The notes under the pieces are model-generated. The model was not told where the DNA came from, ran no database searches, and worked only from the letters and a program-made list of their open reading frames with translations. The position numbers were made by a program, and so were the translations under genes. DNA of 64,000 nt from Burkholderia anthina (GTDB taxonomy: Bacteria > Pseudomonadota > Gammaproteobacteria > Burkholderiales > Burkholderiaceae), in assembly GCF_902498995.1 (NCBI RefSeq), contig NZ_CABVLY010000019.1:1-64000 (forward strand), given 5' to 3'. Below, one piece after another: positions 38,096 through 46,753 of the stretch. Within the stretch, counting starts at the first letter, position 1. Each line of letters opens with the position of its first letter.

Positions 38096-38893
38096 TCAGG
38101 CTCGTGCCGCGGCATTGGAACGGCGGCTGATAACGACGAACATCACCAGGCACAAGGTCAGTGCGGTCAGCATGGTGCTGATCGCGGCGATGGTCGGGTC
38201 GATTTCATCGCGCAAGGTGACGAACATGCGGCGCGTCAGCGTCTGATTCGGGCCGCCCGAAATGAACAGCGCCACGACGGTTTCATCGAGCGCCTGGATG
38301 AAGACGAACACCGCGCCGGAAATCACGCTCGCCTTGATCTGCGGCAGCGTCACCGCCATGAACGCGCGAAAGCGATTCATGCCGAGGCTGCGCGCGACCA
38401 TCTCCTGCGTGCGGTCGAAGGTGCGCAAATCCGCGCCGACTGAAATCAGCACGTACGGCAGACCGAGCATGGTATCCGCGACGATCAGACCCGTCAGCGT
38501 ATTCACATAACCCGCCTGCGAGAACACGAAGAACACGCCCACCGCGACGATGATGATCGGCACCATCAGCGGCAGCATGAGAATCGTGCGCAAGTACTTG
38601 AGCCACGGATGCGAGCCGTACTGAATGCCGTACGCCGCCATGATGCCGAGCGGCGTCGCGATCAGCGCGGCACACGTCGATGCGGCGAACGTCGTCTTGG
38701 CGGCTTCGATCCACGCGGGGTTATCGAAGAAAGCGTGATACCAGCGCAGCGAATACCCCGGCGGCGGGAAGGTGAGAAAGCGCGCGTCCGAGAACGACAA
38801 GGGCACGACGATGATCACCGGGATCATCAGAAACGCCAGAATCAGCATCACCGATGCGCCCAGCGTCACGCGTCCGAACGAGAGTGAGTTCAT
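38096..38893 (-). CDS. ABC transporter permease, PotC type (second system)
   Basis: 265 residues with six helices. LPLMVPIIIVAVGVFFVFSQ and the EAA loop VARSLGMNRFRAFMAVTLPQI are typical of PotC. It starts in an ATGA overlap with the upstream permease gene. DARFLTFPPPGYSLRWYHAFF is the family's first periplasmic loop. Confidence 0.9.
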   Translation of the reverse strand: MNSLSFGRVTLGASVMLILAFLMIPVIIVVPLSFSDARFLTFPPPGYSLRWYHAFFDNPAWIEAAKTTFAASTCAALIATPLGIMAAYGIQYGSHPWLKYLRTILMLPLMVPIIIVAVGVFFVFSQAGYVNTLTGLIVADTMLGLPYVLISVGADLRTFDRTQEMVARSLGMNRFRAFMAVTLPQIKASVISGAVFVFIQALDETVVALFISGGPNQTLTRRMFVTLRDEIDPTIAAISTMLTALTLCLVMFVVISRRSNAAARA

Positions 38894-39810
38894 TTTGCCC
38901 CCAGCGTCTTTTCGAGCGGAATCACGCGGCTCACGGCATAGAAGATCGCGAACACGCAGACCAGCAGGGCCACGCTCACGGCGCTCGCCGCGCCCCAGCT
39001 GTTGTAGATCTCGACGTTGCGGCTGACGATCATGGAGACCATCATCGACTTGCCGCCGCCCATCAGTTCCGGCGTGATGTAGAAGCCCAGACACAGGATG
39101 AAAACGAGCGTCACGCCTGCAAGCACGCCGCTCATCGACAAAGGCAGGAACACGCGCAGGAACACATGCACGGGCGAGCCGCCGAGACTCGCGCCCGCCT
39201 GCGACAGGTTCGCGGGGATCTTCTGCATCGCCGAATACAGCGGCAAGACCATGAACGGCAGCAGAATGTGAACCATCGCGATCACGGTGCCGAACTGGTT
39301 ATACGAAAGCTGCAAAGGCCGATCGATCAATCCCATGCCCAATAAGGCCTTGTTGATAAGACCGGTCCGTTGCAGCAGCACGAGCCACGCATACGTGCGC
39401 ACGAGCACGCTGGTCCAGAACGGCAGCATCACCATGCCGAGCACCAGCGCGCTCCATCGCGGCGAGATCGATGCCGCGAAATACGCCACCGGATAACCGA
39501 GCAACAACGTGATGACCGTGACGATCAGACTGAGCTTGAAGGTCAGCAGAAACGTATCGAGATAAGCGCCGGTGAACACGCGCTTGTAGTTGGCGAGCGT
39601 GAAGCCGCCATCGTGATAGATCGATTCCCACGAAAGCCACGCCAGCGGCACCACCAGCAGCACAACGACCACGAGCAGCGCGGGCGCCATCAGAAGCAGC
39701 ATCGCGCGGTCTTCGCGTTGCTGGTGGCGCACCGAAGGGTCGGTCGATACTGCGTGCATCGCGGTCGGGTCCTGAAAAATCCGTTGAGTCCGTTTGGCTG
39801 TCGTCATCAT
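38890..39810 (-). CDS. ABC transporter permease, PotB type (second system)
   Basis: 306 residues, of ordinary PotB length, unlike the 424-residue homologue at 4.8 kb. TM1 is LLLMAPALLVVVVLLVVPLAW; the EAA loop is QAGASLGGSPVHVFLRVFLPL. The start (tandem ATGs at 39810 and 39807) overlaps the stop of the FAD oxidase gene. Confidence 0.9.
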   Translation of the reverse strand: MMTTAKRTQRIFQDPTAMHAVSTDPSVRHQQREDRAMLLLMAPALLVVVVLLVVPLAWLSWESIYHDGGFTLANYKRVFTGAYLDTFLLTFKLSLIVTVITLLLGYPVAYFAASISPRWSALVLGMVMLPFWTSVLVRTYAWLVLLQRTGLINKALLGMGLIDRPLQLSYNQFGTVIAMVHILLPFMVLPLYSAMQKIPANLSQAGASLGGSPVHVFLRVFLPLSMSGVLAGVTLVFILCLGFYITPELMGGGKSMMVSMIVSRNVEIYNSWGAASAVSVALLVCVFAIFYAVSRVIPLEKTLGAK

Positions 39811-41120
39811 GCACCCACGGCGTCGAGAAACTGATACCACGCAGCGACGAGCCTGACGCCCGGCGCGCGCAGCGCGTGAAACGGCACGGGCCGCAAGCCA
39901 TCCTGCGCAAGCAACGCCAGTTCGGGCTTTTCGCCCAGCGCGAGCGCCGCCGCGTGCTGCCCGATCAGACTGGCCATCGCCACGCCCGCGCCGTTGTAGC
40001 CCAGACAGAACACGGTGGCGTCGTCGCTGCGGCCGACGTGCGGCAGCGCATTGAAGGTCATGCCGACATAGCCCGACCAGCGATACGCCACCGGCACGCC
40101 CCCGAGCATCGGGAACAGCGCGATCATCGCGCGTTGCAGCGCATCGAAACCGGTCGGCGCGCCTTCCTTGCCGAATGCGTCGCGCCCGCCGAAGAGCATG
40201 CGGCCATCGACCTTGCGGAACCACTTCATCATGCGGCGCGTTTCGGTGTAGCTGCGTCGATTGACCATCAATTGCGCATCGAGCTCGGGCGATAGCTTCG
40301 CCGTTGCGATCATCGCGCTTCGGAAGGGGACGAGTTCGCGATGATAGGCCGATGTCGCATCGGTCAGGTTCGAGTACGCGTTCGTCGCGACGATCACCTG
40401 TTTCGCGCGCACCGTGCCGCCGGGCGCTTTCAGCTCGACGCGCTTGCCGTCGGCGCGCGACATGCCGGTCACCGGCGTGTTCTCGTAGATCGGTACGCCG
40501 CGCGATTCGACACCGGCCGCCAGGCCGCGTACGTATTCGAGCGGCAGAATGGTGCCCGCGTCCGCGCTCAGCACGCCGCCGACGAAGCCCTTCGATCCGG
40601 TTTCGTGCTCGATCTGCGCGCGCGATTGCACGCTCATCGACGTGTCGTTGAGCGTGGTTCGCACCCAGTCGGCTTCCGCCTTGATCGATTCGAGCGCGCG
40701 ATCCGTATGCGCGCACCGCAAGCTGCCGGTATGTTCGAAGCGCGCCTTGTCGAGCTTGAATTCGTCGAGCAGTGCTTCGACCGCGCGCACGCCGTCATGC
40801 GCCAGCCGATGCATGCGCACGGCGACATCGACACCGAAGGTATGGGCGATGGCCGGAAACGACGGCCGGAATTTCGACGACACCACGCCGCCGTTGCGCC
40901 CGCTTGCGCCCCAGCCGACCGGATTCGCATCCAGCACCGCGCACGCGACGCCGCGTTTCTGCAATGCGTACGCGGCGGTCAGCCCCGAGTAGCCCGCGCC
41001 GATGATCGCCACCTCGACATCGAGATCGCGGGCGAGCGGCGCTCGCGGATCGGCGGGTGCGGCGAGCGCACGCCAGAGCGAATCGGCGTGCGGGCGTGGC
41101 GGTGTCGTCGGGGCGCGCAT
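39807..41120 (-). CDS. FAD-dependent amine/amino-acid oxidoreductase (DadA/PuuB-like)
   Basis: 437 residues. Rossmann motif VEVAIIGAGYSGLTAAYALQ; GWGASGRNGGVVSSKFRP is the FAD-linked stretch common to gamma-glutamylputrescine oxidases and glycine/D-amino-acid oxidases; the C-terminal LPHVGRSDDATVFCLGYNGAGVAM binds FAD. The start at 41120 avoids overlap with the upstream gene; 41171 is possible. In a polyamine-type transport operon it probably oxidises an amine to an aldehyde. Substrate not proven. Confidence 0.85.
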   Translation of the reverse strand: MRAPTTPPRPHADSLWRALAAPADPRAPLARDLDVEVAIIGAGYSGLTAAYALQKRGVACAVLDANPVGWGASGRNGGVVSSKFRPSFPAIAHTFGVDVAVRMHRLAHDGVRAVEALLDEFKLDKARFEHTGSLRCAHTDRALESIKAEADWVRTTLNDTSMSVQSRAQIEHETGSKGFVGGVLSADAGTILPLEYVRGLAAGVESRGVPIYENTPVTGMSRADGKRVELKAPGGTVRAKQVIVATNAYSNLTDATSAYHRELVPFRSAMIATAKLSPELDAQLMVNRRSYTETRRMMKWFRKVDGRMLFGGRDAFGKEGAPTGFDALQRAMIALFPMLGGVPVAYRWSGYVGMTFNALPHVGRSDDATVFCLGYNGAGVAMASLIGQHAAALALGEKPELALLAQDGLRPVPFHALRAPGVRLVAAWYQFLDAVGA

Positions 41121-41136
41121 GGGCTTCGGCCTCGCC

Positions 41137-41850
41137 TTATGCGGCTGCGCGGACTTCGGCTTCGACGGCATCCGCGAGCGCGGCGAGCGTTGCGAACCTG
41201 AAGGTCGGCGTTGTCACGGATTCGGGCGTGGGCGTCGCACCGAAACCTTTCTGGCCCTGACGGCGTTCGATCCAGCACGTCGCATAACCCAGCTTCGTCG
41301 CCACGCCGATATCGTGATACTGGCTCTGCGCCGTGTGCAGAATCTCCTCGAACTTGTAGCCGAAGGCGGCCTGACGTCCGCGGTTGTACGCGAAGAATTG
41401 CGGATCGGGCTTGGGGACGCCGGTTTCGTCGCAGCAGACGGTGTCATCGAACGGATTGCCGAGGGTGTGCGCATACGCGGACAACGCGACGCGGTCGGCG
41501 TTGGTCATGGCGACGAGGCGGAAGTGCTTGCGCAGACGCTTCAGTGCAGCGACAGAGTCTTCGAATGCGGGCCAGTCGAGCACGTCGCGCTGGAAGGCGG
41601 CGGCGGTTTGCGCGTCATCGGGCAGGCCCAGTTCCCTGGCGAGATGCAGGTAGACGTTCGCCATCGCGTGGCTGGAGCGGCCGGGATATTTCGCGCGGCC
41701 ATCCATGTACGGTCCGAAAATCTGGTCGTCGGTCAGGTCCTTCGCCTTTGCGCCGCCGAGACGGTGCACGGAATCGAGCACGCCCTTTTCGAAGTTGATC
41801 AGCGTGCCGACGACATCGAACGTCAGGACCTTGAAATCGAGGAGATTCAT
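41137..41850 (-). CDS. Haloacid dehalogenase-like hydrolase (type II)
   Basis: 237 residues. Motif I is LTFDVVGTLINF: the nucleophilic Asp is present and the second Asp of HAD phosphatases is replaced by Val, as in the dehalogenase branch (DxxGT). Motif II is VAMTNAD, the Lys is in GVPKPDPQFF, and a metal-site Asp lies in SQYHDIGVATKLG. True dehalogenation is not established; in this operon it might act on a product of amine oxidation. Confidence 0.8.
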   Translation of the reverse strand: MNLLDFKVLTFDVVGTLINFEKGVLDSVHRLGGAKAKDLTDDQIFGPYMDGRAKYPGRSSHAMANVYLHLARELGLPDDAQTAAAFQRDVLDWPAFEDSVAALKRLRKHFRLVAMTNADRVALSAYAHTLGNPFDDTVCCDETGVPKPDPQFFAYNRGRQAAFGYKFEEILHTAQSQYHDIGVATKLGYATCWIERRQGQKGFGATPTPESVTTPTFRFATLAALADAVEAEVRAAA

Positions 41851-41892
41851 TGCTTCATCCTTTGCAGTTGCGTTTGCACGCGTGAGAGAGAG

Positions 41893-42978
41893 TCAGGCTG
41901 GAACGACGATGGTGTCCTGCGGATCGAGCGCCACCGTCATGGATGCGCCCGGTTCCGGAATGCGACGCCGTGCTTCATGGCTACCGGGTTGTCGAAGGCT
42001 GATGGCCGTGCCGTCGGCGAGCTCGGCGAACACGCGCAGGCTTTCGCCCTGGTACAGGATTTCGGTCACGCGGCAATTCAGGCGATTCGAGTCCGCGTGC
42101 CGATTGTCGGCATCGATGACGAGCTTTTCGGTTTGCACGGCGAGCAGCAGTTTTTCGCCGCGTGGCAGAGGATGCGCGGTGCGAAGCACCGTGTCGCCGA
42201 GACGCACGGCATCGTCGCCGGCCCGGGTCACGTCGAGCAACGTCGCTTCGCCGATGAAACTCGCGACGAAGGCATCGCACGGGCGGTCGTAGAGGCGCTC
42301 GGGGGTATCGATCTGCACGAGCTTGCCGTCCTTCAGCACGGCGACGCGGTCGCTCATGGTGAGCGCTTCTCGCTGATCGTGCGTCACGTTCACGATCGTC
42401 GCGCCCAGTTGCCGATGCAGCCTGCGCAATTCGATCTGCATGGTCTCGCGCAGTTGTTTGTCGAGCGCGGAGAGCGGTTCGTCCATCAGGATCAGTTGCG
42501 GCTGGAAGACCATCGCGCGCGCCAGCGCGACGCGTTGCTTCTGTCCGCCTGACAACTGATGGATGCCGCGATCTTCGTAGCCTTTGAGTTCGACCATGGC
42601 GAGCGCATCGGCGACGCGTTTGGGCCAGGTCGATTTCGGTTCACGCCGCGCACGCAGCGAAAACGCGACGTTCTCGCCAACGGTCATATGCGGAAACAGC
42701 GCGTAGTTTTGAAACACGATGCCGATATTGCGTTTGTGCGGCGGCGCAAATGTAATGTCCCGCTCACCGACCCAGACGCTGCCGGAACTCGGTTGCACGA
42801 AGCCGCCGAGAATGCCGAGCAGCGTGGTCTTGCCTGAACCCGACGGGCCGAGCAGCGACACGAACTCACCCGGCGCGATATCGAGCGATACGTCGTCCAG
42901 CGCCGTCACTGCGTCGTAGCGCTTGGTGGCCGACCGGATTGACACTCCCGTTTTTGCGCGTGCGTCCATGACATTCAT
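41893..42978 (-). CDS. ABC transporter ATP-binding protein, PotA type (second system)
   Basis: 361 residues. Walker A GPSGSGKTTLLGILGG, Q-loop VFQNYALFPHM, signature QLSGGQKQRVALARAMV, Walker B LILMDEPLSALD, and a C-terminal TOBE domain (TAHPLPRGEKLLLAVQTEKL). The start at 42978 lies past the shadow extension; 42969 is also possible. It heads the minus-strand operon and is divergent from the LysR gene with 92 bases between. Confidence 0.9.
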   Translation of the reverse strand: MNVMDARAKTGVSIRSATKRYDAVTALDDVSLDIAPGEFVSLLGPSGSGKTTLLGILGGFVQPSSGSVWVGERDITFAPPHKRNIGIVFQNYALFPHMTVGENVAFSLRARREPKSTWPKRVADALAMVELKGYEDRGIHQLSGGQKQRVALARAMVFQPQLILMDEPLSALDKQLRETMQIELRRLHRQLGATIVNVTHDQREALTMSDRVAVLKDGKLVQIDTPERLYDRPCDAFVASFIGEATLLDVTRAGDDAVRLGDTVLRTAHPLPRGEKLLLAVQTEKLVIDADNRHADSNRLNCRVTEILYQGESLRVFAELADGTAISLRQPGSHEARRRIPEPGASMTVALDPQDTIVVPA

Positions 42979-43070
42979 TCCATATGACAAGCCGTGGTTG
43001 AGGAAAATACTAAGTCGCAACTTTATTGACAGCAATTCCAAAATTGTTGGATCGGGCATAACATGAAGTC

Positions 43071-44027
43071 ATGCCAAACCTTCGCAAGAAACTCCCGAGC
43101 GCCAACGCGCTGTTCGTCTTCGAAGCCGCCGCGCGCTGCGGTAATTTCACGCGCGCGGCGCAGGAGCTTTACGTGAGCCAGCCTGCGGTGAGCCGCATGC
43201 TCGCGCGTATGGAGGAGCATCTCGGCGTGCGCTTGTTCGATCGCGTGCGCGGAGGAATCGAATTAACGGAGAACGGAAGGATTCTTTATCGCAAGATTTC
43301 GGAGGGCTTCAGCGGAATCGAAAGTGCGATACGGGAAATCGAAGCGCGTGCCACCGGTGTTGAAACCGTTACGCTGTCAGTCTCCACAGGGTTTACCACG
43401 CATTGGCTGATGCCGCGCATGAAGCGGTTGAATCAGGCGTTTCCTTCGGTGGATTTGCGGTTTCAGCTGATATCCGGCCGGATTGGCGGCCCGCTGGTCG
43501 ATGTCGATCTAGGCATGCGTTTTCTGCATGACGAAGAAATCGACGAGCACGCGGTCTTGGTCATGCCCGAAATGCTGTTGCCCGTTTGCGATGCGCGTTA
43601 CGACGAGACCAATCGCGTCGACGGCGACACGGTCATCATGATGGACGATGAGGAGCGCGGATGGCATGAGCGCTTTCATGCGTTTGCATCGCGCAATCGC
43701 CATGCCGCGGGGATGCTGAGCTTCAACGATTACGCGATTGTCGTGCAGGCGGCGCTGCTCGGGCAGGGGATTGCTTTAGGCTGGTTGAACGTTACGTCGC
43801 ACTGGCTCGCGCAAGGAACGCTGGTGCCTGCGGAGCAGGAACTCCTTGTGTCCAGCAGGCGGTGCTGCTTGCTGACGCCGCAGAACAAACCCACGAGGCC
43901 CATCGTCGCCGATGTGCGGGATTGGCTGATTCAGGAAGCGTTAAGCGATTTGCGGGTGATCGAGGGGAAGTATCCGGGGTTGGGATTGCGGGGGGCGATG
44001 AAGCAGGTGGGGGTTGAGTTGGGGTGA
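43071..44027 (+). CDS. LysR-family regulator, GcvA-like
   Basis: 318 residues. Helix-turn-helix ALFVFEAAARCGNFTRAAQE and LYVSQPAVSRMLARMEEHLG; the effector domain starts at about residue 95 (TLSVSTGFTTHWLMPRMKRL). It is divergent from the transport-oxidation operon and most likely its regulator. The 3' third uses many T- and G-ending rare codons (TTG, GGG, GTT) unlike the genes outside the block. Confidence 0.88.
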   Translation: MPNLRKKLPSANALFVFEAAARCGNFTRAAQELYVSQPAVSRMLARMEEHLGVRLFDRVRGGIELTENGRILYRKISEGFSGIESAIREIEARATGVETVTLSVSTGFTTHWLMPRMKRLNQAFPSVDLRFQLISGRIGGPLVDVDLGMRFLHDEEIDEHAVLVMPEMLLPVCDARYDETNRVDGDTVIMMDDEERGWHERFHAFASRNRHAAGMLSFNDYAIVVQAALLGQGIALGWLNVTSHWLAQGTLVPAEQELLVSSRRCCLLTPQNKPTRPIVADVRDWLIQEALSDLRVIEGKYPGLGLRGAMKQVGVELG

Positions 44028-44104
44028 GCGGGCGCTCGGTTGCACGAGATCTGCTTTACTTCGAATAACTGTCCGTTGCCTGCCGATTTGGCTTAAGGGT
44101 TTTC

Positions 44105-44129
44105 GCCGTTTCTCTCGAAGAGAAACGGC
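44105..44129. repeat. Near-perfect palindrome at the right edge of the atypical block
   Basis: GCCGTTTCTCT at 44105-44115, loop CGA, then AGAGAAACGGC at 44119-44129: an 11-base-pair perfect stem. There is no T run on either strand, so it is not a standard terminator. It lies 77 bases after the LysR stop. Confidence 0.6.
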
Positions 44130-44239
44130 AATGCGACGCCGCCCGATCGAATCTCGCTCGGCGCTTCGGCGAACCGGCGAACCGGCAGCCTGCCAGGAGA
44201 TCGTACGGACAGCGCGGTGCAAGCCGCGTCTCATGTGTC

Positions 44240-44572
44240 TCATGCGCCGCGCTCGTCGCGCTCGTCGCCTTCGGGGCCGTAGAAGAACACCCAGGTCGAG
44301 AAGTCGTCGGAGAAGCCGGCGAAACGGTGCGCGGCGAAGGCGGGCACGAACAGCACGTCGCCGGCCGCGACCCCGCATTCGCGTCCGTCGAGCACGAACC
44401 GCGACGTGCCGGCGGCGATCACGTAGACCTCGTCGCGCGTATGCGGCGTCTGCCGGTCCTCGCTGCGCGGCCGGTACAACTCGACGTCGAGCGTGCCGTG
44501 GCGAAACAGCGTGGTGAACAGCGTGCCTTCATCGTCGAGGCGCGCGAGCGATGCGTCGATGCCGAGCTTCAT
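44240..44572 (-). CDS. Small cupin-domain protein
   Basis: 110 residues. HTRDEVYVIAAGTSRFVLDG and GDVLFVPAFAAHRFAGFSDD are the two cupin motifs with the metal-ligand histidines and Glu. The start at 44572 (MKLGIDASL) fits the domain limits; the upstream extension is basic shadow. No operon partner. Function unknown. Confidence 0.82.
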   Translation of the reverse strand: MKLGIDASLARLDDEGTLFTTLFRHGTLDVELYRPRSEDRQTPHTRDEVYVIAAGTSRFVLDGRECGVAAGDVLFVPAFAAHRFAGFSDDFSTWVFFYGPEGDERDERGA

Positions 44573-44979
44573 CGTCGTAGGCTCCGGGTCCGGATCGTGG
44601 GAACGTGGGCATGCGGATCGCGCCATCGTAGCGCGAAACACGACGATTGGCCCGCCGCGTGCGACGCCGCATGCGCATCACGTTGCGCACCATCGATGAA
44701 ACGGCGACCGTCCGCGCTCGCCGCCGATGAAACGAACGTGTCCACCGGTGAAACGGCGCGATGAACGTCCGCATTCGTTCGACAGGTTCACCACGATTTA
44801 ATAAACGCCTACTACGATCGCGCATCGTCAATCGACGGAGCGTCGCGTCGAGGCTCGCGCTTCGATCCTGCCGCCCCTCGCCGAACCGCGCGACTCGCCC
44901 GATTGTCATTTCCCGTGAACCCGCGATGTGCGACGCCGTGGCATGCAGACGGCGCGCTTCGCATCATTTCGTATTTCTG
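44573..44979. other. 407-base gene-free gap with short direct repeats
   Basis: No credible gene. GATGAAACG occurs at 44695-44703 and 44726-44734, and a one-base variant GGTGAAACG at 44747-44755, spaced 31 and 21 bases apart. These are about three and two helical turns, as for a cooperative binding site. The segment must hold promoters for the cupin gene and for the exported pair. Confidence 0.4.
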
Positions 44980-45801
44980 ATGAAATTGAATCCGTCGACT
45001 GCTACACGCAGAAAATTCCTGGCTGCCGCGCCGGCCGTTGCAGCAGCGCCGCTGTTGAGCGCATGCGGTGGCGACGATGTCGTATCGGCGCCGGTCACCG
45101 ATGCGGCGCTGGCCGCGCAGATGTCCGCGAAGTTGAACGCGCAGCTCGGCGATGCGGCGACCGTCGACGCGATCGTGCCGGCGCTGACCGATGTCGGCTT
45201 CACGTGGGATCTGCCGACGGTGCCGGCCGCGCAGATCGGCGCGATCGTTGCGTACAGCTTCGGCAATCGCCCGAACGCGGCGAGCGGCAACACGTCGAGC
45301 ACGGGCGGCAACCAGTCCGCGCTGCCCGATCCGGGGCCCGTCAACGAAGCATTGGCGGACGCCGTGTACCGGATCCGCCAGTTGAAACCCGTCAAGGTCT
45401 ACGCGCAGTGGGAAATCGCGCGCTTTCTCGTGTCGAAGTACGGGATGGGCGGCGACGTGCTGTCGTCGGTCGAGCCGGTGATCGCAAGCGACGGCACGAT
45501 CGTGTATCTGAGCACGGCCGGCGTTGCGGCCGAGGCCGTCACGCGCGCGGGCGGCGCGGCCGCGATGGGCACCGTGGCGGTGGTCGGCCATCGCGATCAT
45601 GCGAAGCGCTGCATCCAGACCTCGCAGCAGGCGGGCATGACGGCGGCTGCCGTCGCCGAGGTGTCGCTCCCGACCGTGTACGACCCGCAATCGGGCCAGC
45701 CGTGGACGCGCAACCGCAGCCTCTACCTCGTGCACGACATGTATGCGCAGATGCTGACCCGCGCGATCGCCGCGACGATGCAGGCGTTTCCGAAGGGCTG
45801 A
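44980..45801 (+). CDS. Exported lipoprotein of unknown function, first of a tandem pair
   Basis: 273 residues. The N-terminus has TATRRKFLAAAPAVAAAPLL followed by SAC, a twin-arginine-like signal with a lipobox, so it is probably a Tat-exported lipoprotein. The mature part shares IGAIVAYSFGNRP, DPGPVNEALADAVYRIRQ, VSKYGMGGDV, GTVAVVGHRDHAKRC and PTVYDPQSGQPWTRNRSLYL with the next gene in the same order. The last three motifs faintly recall ElyC/SanA/YdcF (DUF218) proteins, but I would not name it so. The next start codon overlaps its stop as TGATG. Confidence 0.75.
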   Translation: MKLNPSTATRRKFLAAAPAVAAAPLLSACGGDDVVSAPVTDAALAAQMSAKLNAQLGDAATVDAIVPALTDVGFTWDLPTVPAAQIGAIVAYSFGNRPNAASGNTSSTGGNQSALPDPGPVNEALADAVYRIRQLKPVKVYAQWEIARFLVSKYGMGGDVLSSVEPVIASDGTIVYLSTAGVAAEAVTRAGGAAAMGTVAVVGHRDHAKRCIQTSQQAGMTAAAVAEVSLPTVYDPQSGQPWTRNRSLYLVHDMYAQMLTRAIAATMQAFPKG

Positions 45802-46592
45802 TGCCTTCCGCTTTCCATTCGACTCCGATGACCATGACGACCCGCCGCCATTTCCTGACTTCCTCTTCGTTGCTTGCCGTATCGTGTGCCGCCGCGGTGC
45901 CCGCGCGCGCGGGCGATGCGCCCGTGTCCGATGCCGAGCTTCGGCGCCAGATGCTCGGCAAGCTGACGAACGAACTGAACGACTCCACGGTTGCCACCGA
46001 CGAGACTGGCTACCTCCTCGACACGTTTTTCTCATGGTCGCCGCCGACCCTTGACCCTGCAGGCATCGACACGATCGCCGCGTTCAGCTTCGGCAATCGC
46101 GCGGGCGCGTCCGGCGCGGCACCCGTACCGGGCCCGGTGAACGAGTCGATTGCCGATGCGGTGTTCCTGCTTCGGCAGAAGGTCGCGGCGCCGATTTACG
46201 CGCAGCAGGAAGTCGCGGGCGTGCTCGCCTCGAAATACGGGCTGACGGCCGGCGTGACGTCGATCGCGACGCCGGCCGTGGCCGCCGGCAGCCCGATCCC
46301 GACGCCCGATGGCGTCGCCGCCGCGATCGTCCGGCAGGCCGGCTCGGCCGCGGCGCTCGGCAAGGTCGGGATCGTCACGCATCTGGACCAGGCGTCGCTG
46401 GCCGTGCGCGCGGCGACGGCCGCGGGGCTGCAGGCGGCGGTGCCGGCCGGGCTGACGCTGCCGGTGTTCTACGACACTTCCGCGCAGATGCCCGCATTGC
46501 GTCGTCGCGATCTCTACCTGCTGAGCAACGCGGGCGTACAGCTCGGCATGCTGCGGCTCGACCTGATCAGCCGCGAATACCCGAACGGCTGA
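45801..46592 (+). CDS. Exported protein of unknown function, second of the tandem pair
   Basis: 263 residues; TTRRHFLTSSSLLAVSCAAA is a twin-arginine-like signal without a clear lipobox Cys at the end, cleaved near PARAG. It is a paralogue of the preceding protein: IAAFSFGNRAGAS, VPGPVNESIADAVFLLRQ, LASKYGLTAGV, GKVGIVTHLDQASLA and PVFYDTSAQMPALRRRDLYL align in order. In this copy the GHRDHAKR stretch is changed to THLDQASL, so any activity needing that His/Arg pair would be lost. An internal start at 45828 is possible. Confidence 0.72.
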   Translation: MPSAFHSTPMTMTTRRHFLTSSSLLAVSCAAAVPARAGDAPVSDAELRRQMLGKLTNELNDSTVATDETGYLLDTFFSWSPPTLDPAGIDTIAAFSFGNRAGASGAAPVPGPVNESIADAVFLLRQKVAAPIYAQQEVAGVLASKYGLTAGVTSIATPAVAAGSPIPTPDGVAAAIVRQAGSAAALGKVGIVTHLDQASLAVRAATAAGLQAAVPAGLTLPVFYDTSAQMPALRRRDLYLLSNAGVQLGMLRLDLISREYPNG

Positions 46593-46605
46593 TGCCCCAA
46601 TTTGG

Positions 46606-46639
46606 CTGGTAATGCCGATACAGGTATTGGCACTACCAG
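46606..46639 (+). promoter_or_regulatory. Strong hairpin upstream of leuC
   Basis: CTGGTAATGCCGATA (46606-46620) pairs with TATTGGCACTACCAG (46625-46639) around a CAGG loop: 15 positions with one mismatch and one G-U. About 20 bases later a small AAACC/GGTTT stem ends in six Ts (46662-46667). It could be a leader attenuator for leuC or a repressor operator with TGGTA half-sites. Confidence 0.5.
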
Positions 46640-46707
46640 ACAAACCACTGTTTTTAATGGGTTTTTTCTCGTCCGCGCTGCGCCGTGGCGCATTCTGCGT
46701 GGCATAA
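46612..46707 (+). CDS. Candidate leader peptide upstream of leuC
   Basis: A 31-codon frame beginning ATG at 46612 and ending TAA at 46705. Leu codons TTG, CTA, CTG and TTA fall within codons 6-15, with ATA and GTA before them; these codons are rare in this GC-rich genome. That is the pattern of a branched-chain amino-acid attenuation peptide, and it ends 46 bases before leuC. No good ribosome-binding site is visible, and the start lies inside the hairpin arm. Speculative. Confidence 0.3.
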   Translation: MPIQVLALPDKPLFLMGFFSSALRRGAFCVA

Positions 46708-46753
46708 TCGATCGCACCAGTAAGGCTTGTAGTCACAACGACCCCGCATACCC

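Noticed and set aside
41137..41850. Naming the HAD-like protein a proven haloacid dehalogenase
   Set aside because: Only the motif I class supports it; the operon context suggests amine metabolism, so the call is kept general.
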